DNA from: CAYOYK01 sp964408185
GTDB lineage: Bacteria > Bacillota > Clostridia > Christensenellales > Aristaeellaceae
Direction of reading: 5' to 3'
Assembly: GCA_964408185.1 (NCBI GenBank)
Contig: CAYOYK010000027.1
Location: forward strand, 1 to 30,078
DNA: 30,078 nt
The position numbers were made by a program, and so were the translations under genes. Below the pieces are notes generated by a model, which searched no databases, had not been told where the DNA came from, and worked only from the letters and a program-made list of their open reading frames with translations. The first letter of the stretch is position 1; every line of letters starts with the position of its first letter. This document shows positions 6,715 through 14,838 of the stretch, piece after piece.

Positions 6715-8970
6715 ATGGAAAACATTCATCCGTGGAAAGTGCGTCAAATCGGTCTGGATCAGGAGCAAAACCGCCTGTGGGAAAGCCTGACCTCTATTGG
6801 CAACGGCTATATGGGCATGCGCGGAAACTTTGACGAGGATTACAGCGGGGATACGCATTTGGGCACCTACATCGGCGGCGTGTGGTTCCCGGATAAGACG
6901 CGCGTTGGCTGGTGGAAGAACGGCTACCCGCAGTACTTTGGCAAGGCCATCAACTGTGTGCGCATGAACGGCGTGCACGCGGCCATCGACGGCGAGCCGC
7001 TCGATCTGGCTACGGCGGACGTGGCGGATTTCGAGCGCGAGGTTGATATGCAGACCGGGGTGTTCAGCCGTCGCTTCTCCGTGCGCACCGCCAAGGGAAC
7101 GGTGCGCGTGCAGGCCGACCGGTTTGTCAGCCTTGCGCAGAAGGAGCTTATGTGCGTCCGCTACGCCGTTACGCCGGATTATGAGGCGGATGTCGAGCTT
7201 GCGCCCTATTTGGACGCGAACGTCAAAAACCTTGACAGCAACTACGACGAGACCTTCTGGGTCATGCTGGAGGAGGAGGAAACCGAGGACGCCCTCGCCC
7301 TGCTGACCAAAACGAAGGAGAATCCCTTCGGCACGCCGCGCTTCACGGTATCCGCCGCCATGAGCTGCTGGGCGGACGGGCTGGACATGCAGGCGCGGGA
7401 GATCCGCTCCGGCTATGTGCAAACCACCTACTCCGGCACGGTGCCCGCCGGGGAGACCGTCACGCTGGAAAAATACGCGCTCTGCTTCACCAGCCGCGAC
7501 GCGGAGGAAAAGCTGCTCAACACGCTGTCCCTCAAGGCGGCGGCTCACGCGCGCGAGGTCGGCTATCAGGAGCACCTGCAAGCGCACGCGGCCGCGTGGA
7601 AGGCTCGCTGGGAGACCTGCGATGTGACCATCGACGGCGACGATTCCGCGCAGCAGGGCATTCGCTTCAATCTGTTCCATCTGCTGGGCACCTATTCCGG
7701 CGAGGACGCGCGCCTGAATATCGGCCCCAAGGGCTTTACGGGCGAGAAATACGGCGGCGCGACCTATTGGGACACCGAGGCCTACTGCCTGCCCGTGTAC
7801 ATGGCGGTCGCCGGACAGGATGTCGCCAGACAGCTCCTGCTCTACCGCTATTTGCAGCTGGACGGCGCGTATGAAAACGCGCGTCAGCAGGGCCTGAAGG
7901 GCGCGCTGTACCCGATGGTGACGTTCACGGGCGTTGAGTGCCACAACGAGTGGGAGATCACCTTTGAGGAAATCCACCGCAACGGCGCGATGAGCCACGC
8001 CATCTATGACTACGTTACCTACACGGGCGACGAGGCCTATCAGTACGCCGAGGGCTTCGACGTGCTGTGCGGCGTTGCGCGCTTTTACACCGACCGCGTG
8101 CACTTCAGCCAGCGCAGGGGCAAGTATATGATCCATGGCGTGACAGGCCCCAACGAGTATGAAAACAACGTCAACAACAACTGGTACACCAATCGGCTGG
8201 CGGCGTGGAGCATCGCGTACTTCTGCGACGTGGCGGACAGGGCGCCCGCGCTTCGCCGCGACGAGCTTGGCGTGACGGCGAACGAGCTGGCCCATATGCG
8301 CGATGTATGCGACCGCATGTACTACCCGGAGGACAAGGAGTTGGGCGTGTTTGTGCAGCACGATACCTTCTTGGATAAGGACCTGCGGCCCGCCGAGGCT
8401 ATCCCGCCGGAGGAGCGGCCGATCAACCAGCACTGGTCGTGGGATCATATCCTGCGCTCGTGCTATATCAAGCAGGCCGACGTGCTGCAAGGGCTGTACT
8501 TCCTCAACCATCTGTACGATACCGAGACTGTGCGCCGCAACTTTGATTTTTACGAGCCGATGACCGTGCACGAGAGCAGCCTGTCGCCCTGCGTACACAG
8601 CATATTGGCCGCGCAGCTTGGGTACCGCGAGAAGGCGGTGGAGATGTACCAGCGCACCGCCCGCCTCGACTTGGATAACATCAACCACGATACCATCGAC
8701 GGCCTGCACATCACCAGCATGGCCGGAAGCTGGCTCTCCATGGCCAAGGGCTTCGCGGGTATGCGCACGACCGACGGGCTTGCGCTGTCGCCGTTCCTGC
8801 CGGACGTGTGGAAGGGCTATGCGTTCCGCTTTGATTATCGGGGCCGCACCATCCGCGTGGAGGTGGAAACCGGGGTGGCGCGCGTGCGTTTGCTCTCCGG
8901 CGAGCCGCTGGATATCACCCTCTGCGGCGAGTCCGCTCACCTGACCGATCTTGTAGAGCGCCAAATCTGA
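6715..8970 (+). CDS. mapA: Glycoside hydrolase family 65 phosphorylase, probably maltose phosphorylase
   Basis: Inverting phosphorolysis of maltose to beta-glucose-1-phosphate and glucose is the predicted reaction. The 751 residues match the GH65 length. Glu481 in TGPNEYENNVNNNWYTN is the general-acid position and lies where it does in known maltose phosphorylases. The specificity loop reads GVECHNEWEITFEEIHRN (about 406-423), the maltose-phosphorylase-like version rather than the trehalose or kojibiose type; this is from memory of the family. AAGGAGG lies 7 bases before ATG 6715. No beta-phosphoglucomutase or sugar transporter gene is adjacent, which is unusual because these often accompany mapA. 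It is cytoplasmic (no signal peptide), so maltose must be imported. Related disaccharide specificities remain possible. Confidence 0.88.
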   Translation: MENIHPWKVRQIGLDQEQNRLWESLTSIGNGYMGMRGNFDEDYSGDTHLGTYIGGVWFPDKTRVGWWKNGYPQYFGKAINCVRMNGVHAAIDGEPLDLATADVADFEREVDMQTGVFSRRFSVRTAKGTVRVQADRFVSLAQKELMCVRYAVTPDYEADVELAPYLDANVKNLDSNYDETFWVMLEEEETEDALALLTKTKENPFGTPRFTVSAAMSCWADGLDMQAREIRSGYVQTTYSGTVPAGETVTLEKYALCFTSRDAEEKLLNTLSLKAAAHAREVGYQEHLQAHAAAWKARWETCDVTIDGDDSAQQGIRFNLFHLLGTYSGEDARLNIGPKGFTGEKYGGATYWDTEAYCLPVYMAVAGQDVARQLLLYRYLQLDGAYENARQQGLKGALYPMVTFTGVECHNEWEITFEEIHRNGAMSHAIYDYVTYTGDEAYQYAEGFDVLCGVARFYTDRVHFSQRRGKYMIHGVTGPNEYENNVNNNWYTNRLAAWSIAYFCDVADRAPALRRDELGVTANELAHMRDVCDRMYYPEDKELGVFVQHDTFLDKDLRPAEAIPPEERPINQHWSWDHILRSCYIKQADVLQGLYFLNHLYDTETVRRNFDFYEPMTVHESSLSPCVHSILAAQLGYREKAVEMYQRTARLDLDNINHDTIDGLHITSMAGSWLSMAKGFAGMRTTDGLALSPFLPDVWKGYAFRFDYRGRTIRVEVETGVARVRLLSGEPLDITLCGESAHLTDLVERQI

Positions 8971-8980
8971 TCTCCTTCCG

Positions 8981-9008
8981 CACAAGCCGTCGCCTCCCGC
9001 ATAAGATG
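8981..9008 (+). promoter_or_regulatory. Candidate sigma-K-type promoter of dpaAB
   Basis: CACA (8981-8984), 15 bp, then CATAAGATG (9000-9008). This resembles the late mother-cell sigma-K pattern, an AC-containing -35 and a CATANNNTA -10, with one mismatch in the last base. In B. subtilis the dpaAB (spoVF) operon is read by sigma-K, so the position fits. The motif is short and could occur by chance. Confidence 0.4.
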
Positions 9009-9032
9009 CTGCATCAGCATTGTCGGGAGGCG
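8991..9032 (+). repeat. Nested inverted repeat over the dpaA ribosome binding site
   Basis: CGCCTCCCG (8991-8999) pairs perfectly with CGGGAGGCG (9024-9032). Inside it, ATGCTG (9006-9011) pairs with CAGCAT (9015-9020). The right outer arm contains the GGGAGG Shine-Dalgarno of dpaA, so a transcript coming from maltose phosphorylase would hide it. The following ATTTTG also gives it a weak terminator look. Confidence 0.6.
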
Positions 9033-9038
9033 ATTTTG

Positions 9039-9875
9039 ATGCGGGTCACGATCATCGGCGGAGACGAGCGCGCCATGTGGCTGCACAGGCTGTTGATCGA
9101 GCGCGGGGAGAGCGCTCGCTTGATCTGCCGACAGGAAAATGATCCTGCCGCGCTGCAAGGGGCGGACGTGGTTGTGCTGCCTTACCCTTACGCGGTCAGG
9201 GACGGCCAGATCCCGTGCCTGTGCGGGCAGGGAATCGACGCGGCCGAGCTCCTGCGCGCCATACCGACCTCGGCGCTGCTGATCGCGGGCGACGGCGCGG
9301 AGCCATACTTGGCCGACGCAATGGCGGAGCGTCCGCGCCTGTGCGCGTTACATACGGACGAGGCCTTTCTCTGCGAGAACGCGGAAATCTCGGCGGAGGG
9401 CGCGGTCTGTTATGCGATGCGCGCGATGGACGGCCTGCTGCGCGGAACGGCCTGCGTGGTTACGGGCTACGGGCGGTTTGGCAAGGAGCTTGCGTGGCGC
9501 TTGCACGCGCTGGGCGCGACGGTCACGGTCGTCGCGCGGAAGGAGGACGCGCGCAAGGCGGCGCAGCGCCTTGGCATGCTGGCCTGCGCGCCGGATCGCC
9601 TGCGCGACGTGCTGCCCTGCGCGCAGGCGGTGTTCAACACCGTTCCCGCGCCAATGCTGGGCGTGAAGGAGCTGCGGCTGCTGCCCGCGGATGCGCTCCT
9701 GTTTGAGCTTGCCTCCAAGCCATACGGCATTGATCCGGATGCGGCGCGCGGACTTGCGCTGCACACGCTGGTCATCGGCGGCATCCCGGCGCGGTATGCG
9801 CCAAGGTCGGCGGCGGAGGCCATCCTGCGGGCGATTCGCAGGGCGATAAGGAGGGGCGAAGCATGTCAAGGCTGA
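9039..9875 (+). CDS. dpaA: Dipicolinate synthase subunit A
   Basis: Makes dipicolinic acid, the calcium chelator of the spore core, from the dihydrodipicolinate-pathway intermediate in the mother cell, together with DpaB. The protein is 278 residues, slightly shorter than the roughly 297 of B. subtilis SpoVFA. It opens with MRVTIIGGDERA and has a central NAD(P) Rossmann motif GYGRFGKELAWRL (residues 143-155). Similarity to alanine dehydrogenase/adenosylhomocysteinase-type Rossmann domains is expected for the family. The start at 9039 is chosen because GGGAGG precedes it; the longer frame from 9006 begins inside the hairpin. Its 3' end overlaps dpaB by 13 bp. Presence of the gene indicates an endospore former. 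Confidence 0.88.
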   Translation: MRVTIIGGDERAMWLHRLLIERGESARLICRQENDPAALQGADVVVLPYPYAVRDGQIPCLCGQGIDAAELLRAIPTSALLIAGDGAEPYLADAMAERPRLCALHTDEAFLCENAEISAEGAVCYAMRAMDGLLRGTACVVTGYGRFGKELAWRLHALGATVTVVARKEDARKAAQRLGMLACAPDRLRDVLPCAQAVFNTVPAPMLGVKELRLLPADALLFELASKPYGIDPDAARGLALHTLVIGGIPARYAPRSAAEAILRAIRRAIRRGEACQG

Positions 9876-10462
9876 CGCTGGGGTTTGCCCTCACGGGCTC
9901 CTTTTGCACGTTTGAGAAGGTCTTTGCGCAAATGGAGGACTTGGCGCGCCGAGGCTACGATCTCCTGCCCGTGCTGTCCTTCCACGCGGCGCAGACGGAT
10001 ACGCGGTTCTTCGCGGCCGACGCGGTCAAAGAGCGGCTGCACGCGATCACGGGCCGACGGCCGCTGTGCACGCTGCCGGAGGTGGAGCCCATCGGCCCGC
10101 AAAAGCTGACGGACGCGTACGTGATCGCGCCCGCATCGGGCAACACGCTGGCAAAGCTGGCGGCGGGCCTGTTTGATACCCCCGCGACGCTGGGCGCAAA
10201 ATCGCACCTGCGTAACGGCCGCCCGCTGATCCTCGCGGTGTCCACCAACGACGGCCTCGGAATCGCCGCGCAGAACATCGGGCGGCTGATGGCGTATCGC
10301 AGCGTATATTTTGTTCCCTTCGCGCAGGATGATCCCCAGCGCAAGCCGCGCTCGCTGGTGGCACGGTTTGAGCTGCTCGCGCAGACCATCGCCGCGGCGC
10401 TGAACGGCGTGCAGCTCCAGCCGATGCTCGTTGGCGGCGAAGCGCCGAAGCTCGACGAATAA
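9863..10462 (+). CDS. dpaB: Dipicolinate synthase subunit B
   Basis: A 199-residue flavoprotein-fold partner of DpaA in dipicolinate synthesis. It shows GFALTGSFCTF at the N-terminus, the phosphate-binding-type segment APASGNTLAKLAAG (about 91-104), and a VSTNDGLG motif typical of the SpoVFB/flavoprotein family. Length matches B. subtilis SpoVFB (about 200). The ATG lies inside the end of dpaA (13-bp overlap), with AGGAGG-like AAGGAGGGG upstream, so the two are translationally coupled. No T-run terminator follows. Confidence 0.9.
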   Translation: MSRLTLGFALTGSFCTFEKVFAQMEDLARRGYDLLPVLSFHAAQTDTRFFAADAVKERLHAITGRRPLCTLPEVEPIGPQKLTDAYVIAPASGNTLAKLAAGLFDTPATLGAKSHLRNGRPLILAVSTNDGLGIAAQNIGRLMAYRSVYFVPFAQDDPQRKPRSLVARFELLAQTIAAALNGVQLQPMLVGGEAPKLDE

Positions 10463-10492
10463 CAACAAAATAGCATGACATCTGGAAAATGA

Positions 10493-10547
10493 TTGACAAT
10501 TTGTGTAACAATCTTGCAACACATAGCTTTTTGTTGTAAACTATATT
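10493..10547 (+). promoter_or_regulatory. AT-rich promoter region before the secreted protein gene
   Basis: The gap 10463-10567 is notably AT-rich for this genome. The best pair is TTGCAA (10514-10519), 17 bp, TAAACT (10537-10542). A perfect TTGACA at 10493-10498 has no -10 at normal spacing, and a TATATT at 10542-10547 has no good -35. The exact promoter is therefore uncertain. Confidence 0.4.
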
Positions 10548-10567
10548 GGCATAAAGGGGGGTTCTGT

Positions 10568-11743
10568 ATGCGACGTGCTGGCTTGTTGGTTTGTCTGTCG
10601 GTTCTGTTGTGTGTGCTGACGTGCGGTCCGTTTGTCCGCGCGGTCGCCGACGAGCCCGCCGCAGCCCGCGTGGAGGCGGTTGCCACCACGGCGGGGGACA
10701 ACTCGGTCAGCTATCCCCAGCTTGTCGGCCTTGCGGACGAAGCCGTACAGCGGAAAATCAACGAGGACATCGTGCTTTCCGGCGATATCGGCGCCTATTT
10801 GCTGGGGCTTGGCCGGCTGGGCGAGGGCGGCTTCGGGCTGAAGGTATGGTATGACGCGTACCTCAACGACAGCCTGCTTTCCGTGGCCATCTACGCCAAG
10901 GGGCAGGCCGCCAACGGCCGATACATGCAGCAGAACGTCGCGCTGACCTATCGGCTGGACACGGGCGAGCGGCTTTCGGCGACGGATTTATTTGCGGATG
11001 TGCCCGCCGCCGCGGCCGCGCTGGAGACGATCCTGCAGGATACGCTGGCGGACGAGCTCTCCGCGTACCTAGAGAACAGTCAGCTTGTTCCCCTGCCGAC
11101 CGATCAGCTGTATGTCAACGCGGACGGCGTAACGTTCTTTTACCCCTACCGGCAGTTCTCGCTGCTTAGCGGGTACGCGGGCGCGGCGCAGTTTAACTGG
11201 GAGGAGCTTCGGCCTTATTTGCAATCGGGCCCGACCGCCGTTGCCGCGTTGGCTGGGTACGGCGAGGACGTCACGCTGGACGAGCTCAAGGCGACGCTTG
11301 CGCAGGGCCGCGTTCCCCGCGTGCCGGTGGCGCTGGGGGAGAGCATGACAGACGTGATTGGCAGGTACCGTCTGCTCCGCGACCCGGACTACTATCCGGG
11401 CGGCAAGTTTATGCAGATGGAAGCGCCTGAGTTCCGCATGGTCACGCTGCTTGCGGACGGCATGACGCGCGATTATTCCAGCGCCGTGGTGCAGGGCATC
11501 CGCACGCGCCGCATCGACCAGTGCGGGATTGCCGTGGGAAAAACGCTTCAGTCCGAATGGCGCGCTATTTTGGGCGAGCCGAACGCCACCCTTTTCTATG
11601 ATGAAAGCACGGCCTACGATCACGCGGTGCCCGTCGGCGAGTGCGATTTCTATCAAATGGGCGAGTATACCCTGCAGCTCTTTGCGGATTCGGACGGCGT
11701 GCTCTATGCCGTCCAACTGGCGCAATCTAACATCGGAGGATGA
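10568..11743 (+). CDS. Secreted DUF3298/DUF4163-like protein
   Basis: A 391-residue exported protein. A signal peptide is evident: MRR, a hydrophobic core to about residue 22, and an AVA cleavage site at 25-27. The mature part opens with YPQLVGLADEAVQRKINEDI, the type of start seen in DUF4163/DUF3298 proteins (RsiV, PdaC), followed by a domain with LTYRLDTGERLSATDLF, which fits the same family. The second half (about 240-391) is not recognised. GGGGGG-type Shine-Dalgarno precedes ATG 10568. Its stop overlaps the upstream in-frame ATG of the DNA translocase, and only 2 bp separate it from the preferred translocase start, so the two are probably coupled. The role is unknown; a lysozyme- or peptidoglycan-related function is only a guess from the family. 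Confidence 0.6.
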   Translation: MRRAGLLVCLSVLLCVLTCGPFVRAVADEPAAARVEAVATTAGDNSVSYPQLVGLADEAVQRKINEDIVLSGDIGAYLLGLGRLGEGGFGLKVWYDAYLNDSLLSVAIYAKGQAANGRYMQQNVALTYRLDTGERLSATDLFADVPAAAAALETILQDTLADELSAYLENSQLVPLPTDQLYVNADGVTFFYPYRQFSLLSGYAGAAQFNWEELRPYLQSGPTAVAALAGYGEDVTLDELKATLAQGRVPRVPVALGESMTDVIGRYRLLRDPDYYPGGKFMQMEAPEFRMVTLLADGMTRDYSSAVVQGIRTRRIDQCGIAVGKTLQSEWRAILGEPNATLFYDESTAYDHAVPVGECDFYQMGEYTLQLFADSDGVLYAVQLAQSNIGG

Positions 11744-11745
11744 TC

Positions 11746-14697
11746 ATGCACAACCATCAACGCAGCTCCGCGAAGGCGAAGCCCGCCTATTCGTCGGAGT
11801 CGCTCTTATTCCGCAGCGTGATTGGCATTTTGCTGATCGCGCTGGGCATCATCGCGGGCATTGCGCTGCTCGCGCCCGCCAGCGGCAGCGCGCTTTCCAC
11901 CGTCAAGCAGGCGCTCTACGGCATTGGCGGCCTGCCGTGCTTTGCGCTGCCCGTTTTTTTGATTTGGGCGGGCGTGCTGACCGCCTTCTCCACGCGCCGC
12001 CGCGTGTCCGTGCGCGCGATTTTGCTGCTGTTCGTTTGCTTTTTGTGCGCCTGCGGCATCATCAACCTCACCACAAAGGTCAACCTGAACGCCGATACCG
12101 TCAATCTGGTGGATTATGTCAAAACGCTCAACGCCGACGGCGGCGAGACCAACGCGGACGGCTATTGGCCGATGCTGCGGCGGTGCTATCAGCTATGCGC
12201 CAGAAAGACGGCCGGCGGCGGCTTTTTGGGCATGGCCATCGCTTGGCCGCTGTGGAGGTACATCAGCGGCGTGGGCGCGATTATCATTTTGGCGCTGATT
12301 GCCGTAACGTGCATCATGTTTGTCTCCAAGTTTGATATTGTCGGCTGGGGCCGCGAGGCCAAGAAGCGCTCCGACCAAAAGATGGAGCAGCGCGAGCAGG
12401 AGCGGGTCGAGCGCGAGTACGTCCAGCAGCAGGCGGCGGCGGTTCAGCCGACCGAGCCGGACGAGGAACCCAAGAAGTCGATTTTCTCCAAGCTTTTCCG
12501 CCGCGACGAGCCGGACGAGGAGCCCGCTCCCGTACAGCCGACGATGCAGCAAGGCCCCTATGGCATGCCCAACGCAAATCAGCTTGCCATGCAGCAGGCT
12601 CAGCTTGCGTTCCTTCAGCAGCAGATGTTTATGCGGCAAATCCAGCAGCAGCAGGCCATGCAGGCGGCGGCGCAAGCGCCCGCCCCGGAGCCGCAGGAGC
12701 CGCACGCCGCGCCGATTCCGCCCTTGCAGGGCAAGTCGGTCGATCTGTACGACGAGGAGATCTACTCGGAGGAGGAGCTTGCCAAGGCCGGCGATTGGCG
12801 GCGCGGAGGCGCGACCAAGCGCAAGAGCAAAAAGAACGCGCAGCCGACGGCGACGGAAGCGCCGGTTGTCGCGCAGGGGGAAGCGCCCATCGATTTTCCG
12901 TGGAAAACGCAGCCGCCCGTCGCGCCCGCCAAGAGGGGCAAGCCCAAAAGCAAGGAGGACGCGGAGTACGAGGACATGCGCCGCCGCAAGGACGAACTGG
13001 AAAAGGAGCTTTTTGGCGCAGAGCAGGCCAAGGCGCAGAGCGCGGCGGCCGTTACGCCCGCACCGGACGCCGATCCGCGGGAGCGCATTCCCAAGGAGGA
13101 GGCGTATCAGGCGTACAAGCGCCCCGTTTCCATCCCTCAGCCGACCGCTCAGACGCAGATTCCCATGAGCGGCAAACGCCTTGACGTGCCGGAGCTGATT
13201 CTGCCGGACAACAAAAAAGAGAATACCGACGCGCCGAAGCCGACGCCCAAGCCCTACGTCTATCCGACGCTTGATCTGCTCACGACCCCAAGGCTCGTGC
13301 AGCAGGATACCCGCGAGCTGGACGCGGAAAACGCCGTCAAGCTGGAAAAAACGCTTCAGAGCTTCGATGTGCCCGCGCGCGTGCAGCGCGTGACCCACGG
13401 CCCCGCCGTCACCCGCTTTGAGCTGGGGCTGGCCTCCAGCGGCATCAACGTCAAGCGCATCGTAAACATTGCGGATAATATCGCGCTGGACATGGCCGCC
13501 AACGGCGGCGTGCGCATCGAGGTGCCCATCCCCGGCACCAACCTCTTTGGCATAGAGATTCCCAACAAGGAGATCTCCAGCGTGTCACTGGCCGAGGTGC
13601 TTACCAGCCCGGAGATGGCCGCCAACACCTCGCCGCTGGCCGTTGCGCTGGGCAAGGACATCGCGGGCAAGCCGATCATCTGCGATCTGGCCAAGATGCC
13701 GCATTTGCTCATCGCCGGGCAGACCGGCAGCGGCAAATCCGTGTGCATCAACGCCATTATCAACTCCATCCTGTTCCGGGCCAAGCCGGAGCAGGTGCGC
13801 ATGATTATGATCGACCCCAAGGTGGTCGAGCTGCAATGCTACAACGTTATTCCGCATCTGCTGATTCCCGTGGTCAGCGATCCGCACAAGGCCGCCGGCG
13901 CGCTGGCGTGGGCCGTGGCCGAGATGCTGGACCGCTACCAGCGCATCAAAAACAAGAACGTGCGCGATATCTCCGGCTACAACAAAAAGCTCTCGCCCGA
14001 CGAGGAGCCCATGCCGCGCATCGTCATTATCGTGGACGAGCTGAGCGACCTGATGCTGGCCTGCAAGCGCGAGGTGGAGGAGTCCATCATCCGGCTGGCG
14101 CAGCTAGCGCGCGCCGCGGGCATCCATTTGGTCATCGCCACGCAGCGGCCGACGGTCAACGTGATTACGGGCCTCATCAAGGCTAACGTGCCAAGCCGCA
14201 TTGCGTTTGCCGTGGCCAGCAATACCGACTCCCGCACCATACTGGACGCGAACGGCGCGGACAAGCTGCTGGGCAAGGGCGATATGTTCTACTATCCCAC
14301 CGGGGCCAGCGCGCCGATGCGCGTGCAGGGCTGCTTCCTGTCCGATGCGGAGATTGAGCGCGTGACGGACTACATCGCGTCCCACACCGAACCCGATTTT
14401 GATCCCAACATTCTTGAGGTCATGGAGAGCGAGGGCGAGTCTGCCGCCAAGCCGGAGGAAAGCGGCGACGACGAGGGCGTGGACGATCGCCTGCGCGAGG
14501 CCATCGATATGGTGGTCATGGACGGGCAGGCCAGCATCAGCATGCTTCAGCGGCGTATGAAGATCGGCTACGCGCGCGCGGGCCGTTTGATCGACGATAT
14601 GGCGGCGCGCGGCATCGTGAGCAAATCGGTGGGCAGCAAGCCCCGCGAAATCCTTATCACCCGCGAGGAATACGAGCGGATCAAGGACGCGCTCTGA
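11746..14697 (+). CDS. FtsK/SpoIIIE family DNA translocase
   Basis: Pumps chromosomal DNA through the closing division or sporulation septum. It has 983 residues. About four membrane segments lie in residues 20-190. A long, low-complexity Gln/Pro/Glu/Lys linker follows to about residue 500. The motor has Walker A GQTGSGKS (658-665) and Walker B VIIVDEL (D764, E765), with ATQRPTVNVITGLIKANVPSRIAF downstream. The C-terminal winged-helix gamma domain, which reads the orienting DNA sequence, spans about 914-983 (MLQRRMKIGYARAGRLIDDM). Start 11746 is preferred because GGAGGA is 5 bases upstream; the ATG at 11740 lies inside that Shine-Dalgarno. Whether this is the vegetative FtsK, the sporulation SpoIIIE or both cannot be decided without the rest of the genome. 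Confidence 0.95.
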   Translation: MHNHQRSSAKAKPAYSSESLLFRSVIGILLIALGIIAGIALLAPASGSALSTVKQALYGIGGLPCFALPVFLIWAGVLTAFSTRRRVSVRAILLLFVCFLCACGIINLTTKVNLNADTVNLVDYVKTLNADGGETNADGYWPMLRRCYQLCARKTAGGGFLGMAIAWPLWRYISGVGAIIILALIAVTCIMFVSKFDIVGWGREAKKRSDQKMEQREQERVEREYVQQQAAAVQPTEPDEEPKKSIFSKLFRRDEPDEEPAPVQPTMQQGPYGMPNANQLAMQQAQLAFLQQQMFMRQIQQQQAMQAAAQAPAPEPQEPHAAPIPPLQGKSVDLYDEEIYSEEELAKAGDWRRGGATKRKSKKNAQPTATEAPVVAQGEAPIDFPWKTQPPVAPAKRGKPKSKEDAEYEDMRRRKDELEKELFGAEQAKAQSAAAVTPAPDADPRERIPKEEAYQAYKRPVSIPQPTAQTQIPMSGKRLDVPELILPDNKKENTDAPKPTPKPYVYPTLDLLTTPRLVQQDTRELDAENAVKLEKTLQSFDVPARVQRVTHGPAVTRFELGLASSGINVKRIVNIADNIALDMAANGGVRIEVPIPGTNLFGIEIPNKEISSVSLAEVLTSPEMAANTSPLAVALGKDIAGKPIICDLAKMPHLLIAGQTGSGKSVCINAIINSILFRAKPEQVRMIMIDPKVVELQCYNVIPHLLIPVVSDPHKAAGALAWAVAEMLDRYQRIKNKNVRDISGYNKKLSPDEEPMPRIVIIVDELSDLMLACKREVEESIIRLAQLARAAGIHLVIATQRPTVNVITGLIKANVPSRIAFAVASNTDSRTILDANGADKLLGKGDMFYYPTGASAPMRVQGCFLSDAEIERVTDYIASHTEPDFDPNILEVMESEGESAAKPEESGDDEGVDDRLREAIDMVVMDGQASISMLQRRMKIGYARAGRLIDDMAARGIVSKSVGSKPREILITREEYERIKDAL

Positions 14698-14732
14698 CAG
14701 CGCGCCTGACGTTAAGAAATCCTTTGATTTTC

Positions 14733-14762
14733 TTGACAAGCTACGCCCGCCGTGGGTATAAT
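14733..14762 (+). promoter_or_regulatory. Sigma-A promoter of hisS-aspS
   Basis: TTGACA (14733-14738), 18 bp, TATAAT (14757-14762): both hexamers are perfect. Transcription should begin near 14769 and give a 70-nt leader ahead of hisS. Confidence 0.9.
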
Positions 14763-14773
14763 GCAACAGACTT

Positions 14774-14815
14774 GCCCGTTGGGCGGAGCGCGAGGGCGAC
14801 AGCGCCCTTGTTTTT
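14774..14815 (+). promoter_or_regulatory. Terminator-like attenuator in the hisS leader
   Basis: CGAGGGCG (14791-14798) pairs with CGCCCTTG (14803-14810, one G-T pair) around ACAG and is followed by TTTTT (14811-14815), an intrinsic terminator placed between promoter and ribosome binding site. A second GGGCG at 14781-14785 can pair with the same CGCCC, and GCCC/GGGC (14774-14784) forms a third small stem, so exclusive structures are possible. The leader is too short for a classical T-box, and the conserved T-box antiterminator sequence is absent. Confidence 0.55.
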
Positions 14816-14838
14816 CCATTATACGAGGGGGAGAACGA

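Noticed and set aside
6523..8985. An 820-codon open frame on the minus strand opposite maltose phosphorylase
   Set aside because: It mirrors the mapA codons in a GC-rich genome, has no ribosome binding site and yields a His/Arg/Val/Gln-rich sequence without domain motifs. mapA has promoter, operator and catalytic motifs.
14763..14838. T-box riboswitch before hisS
   Set aside because: The leader is only about 70 nt and has no antiterminator bulge sequence or specifier stem.
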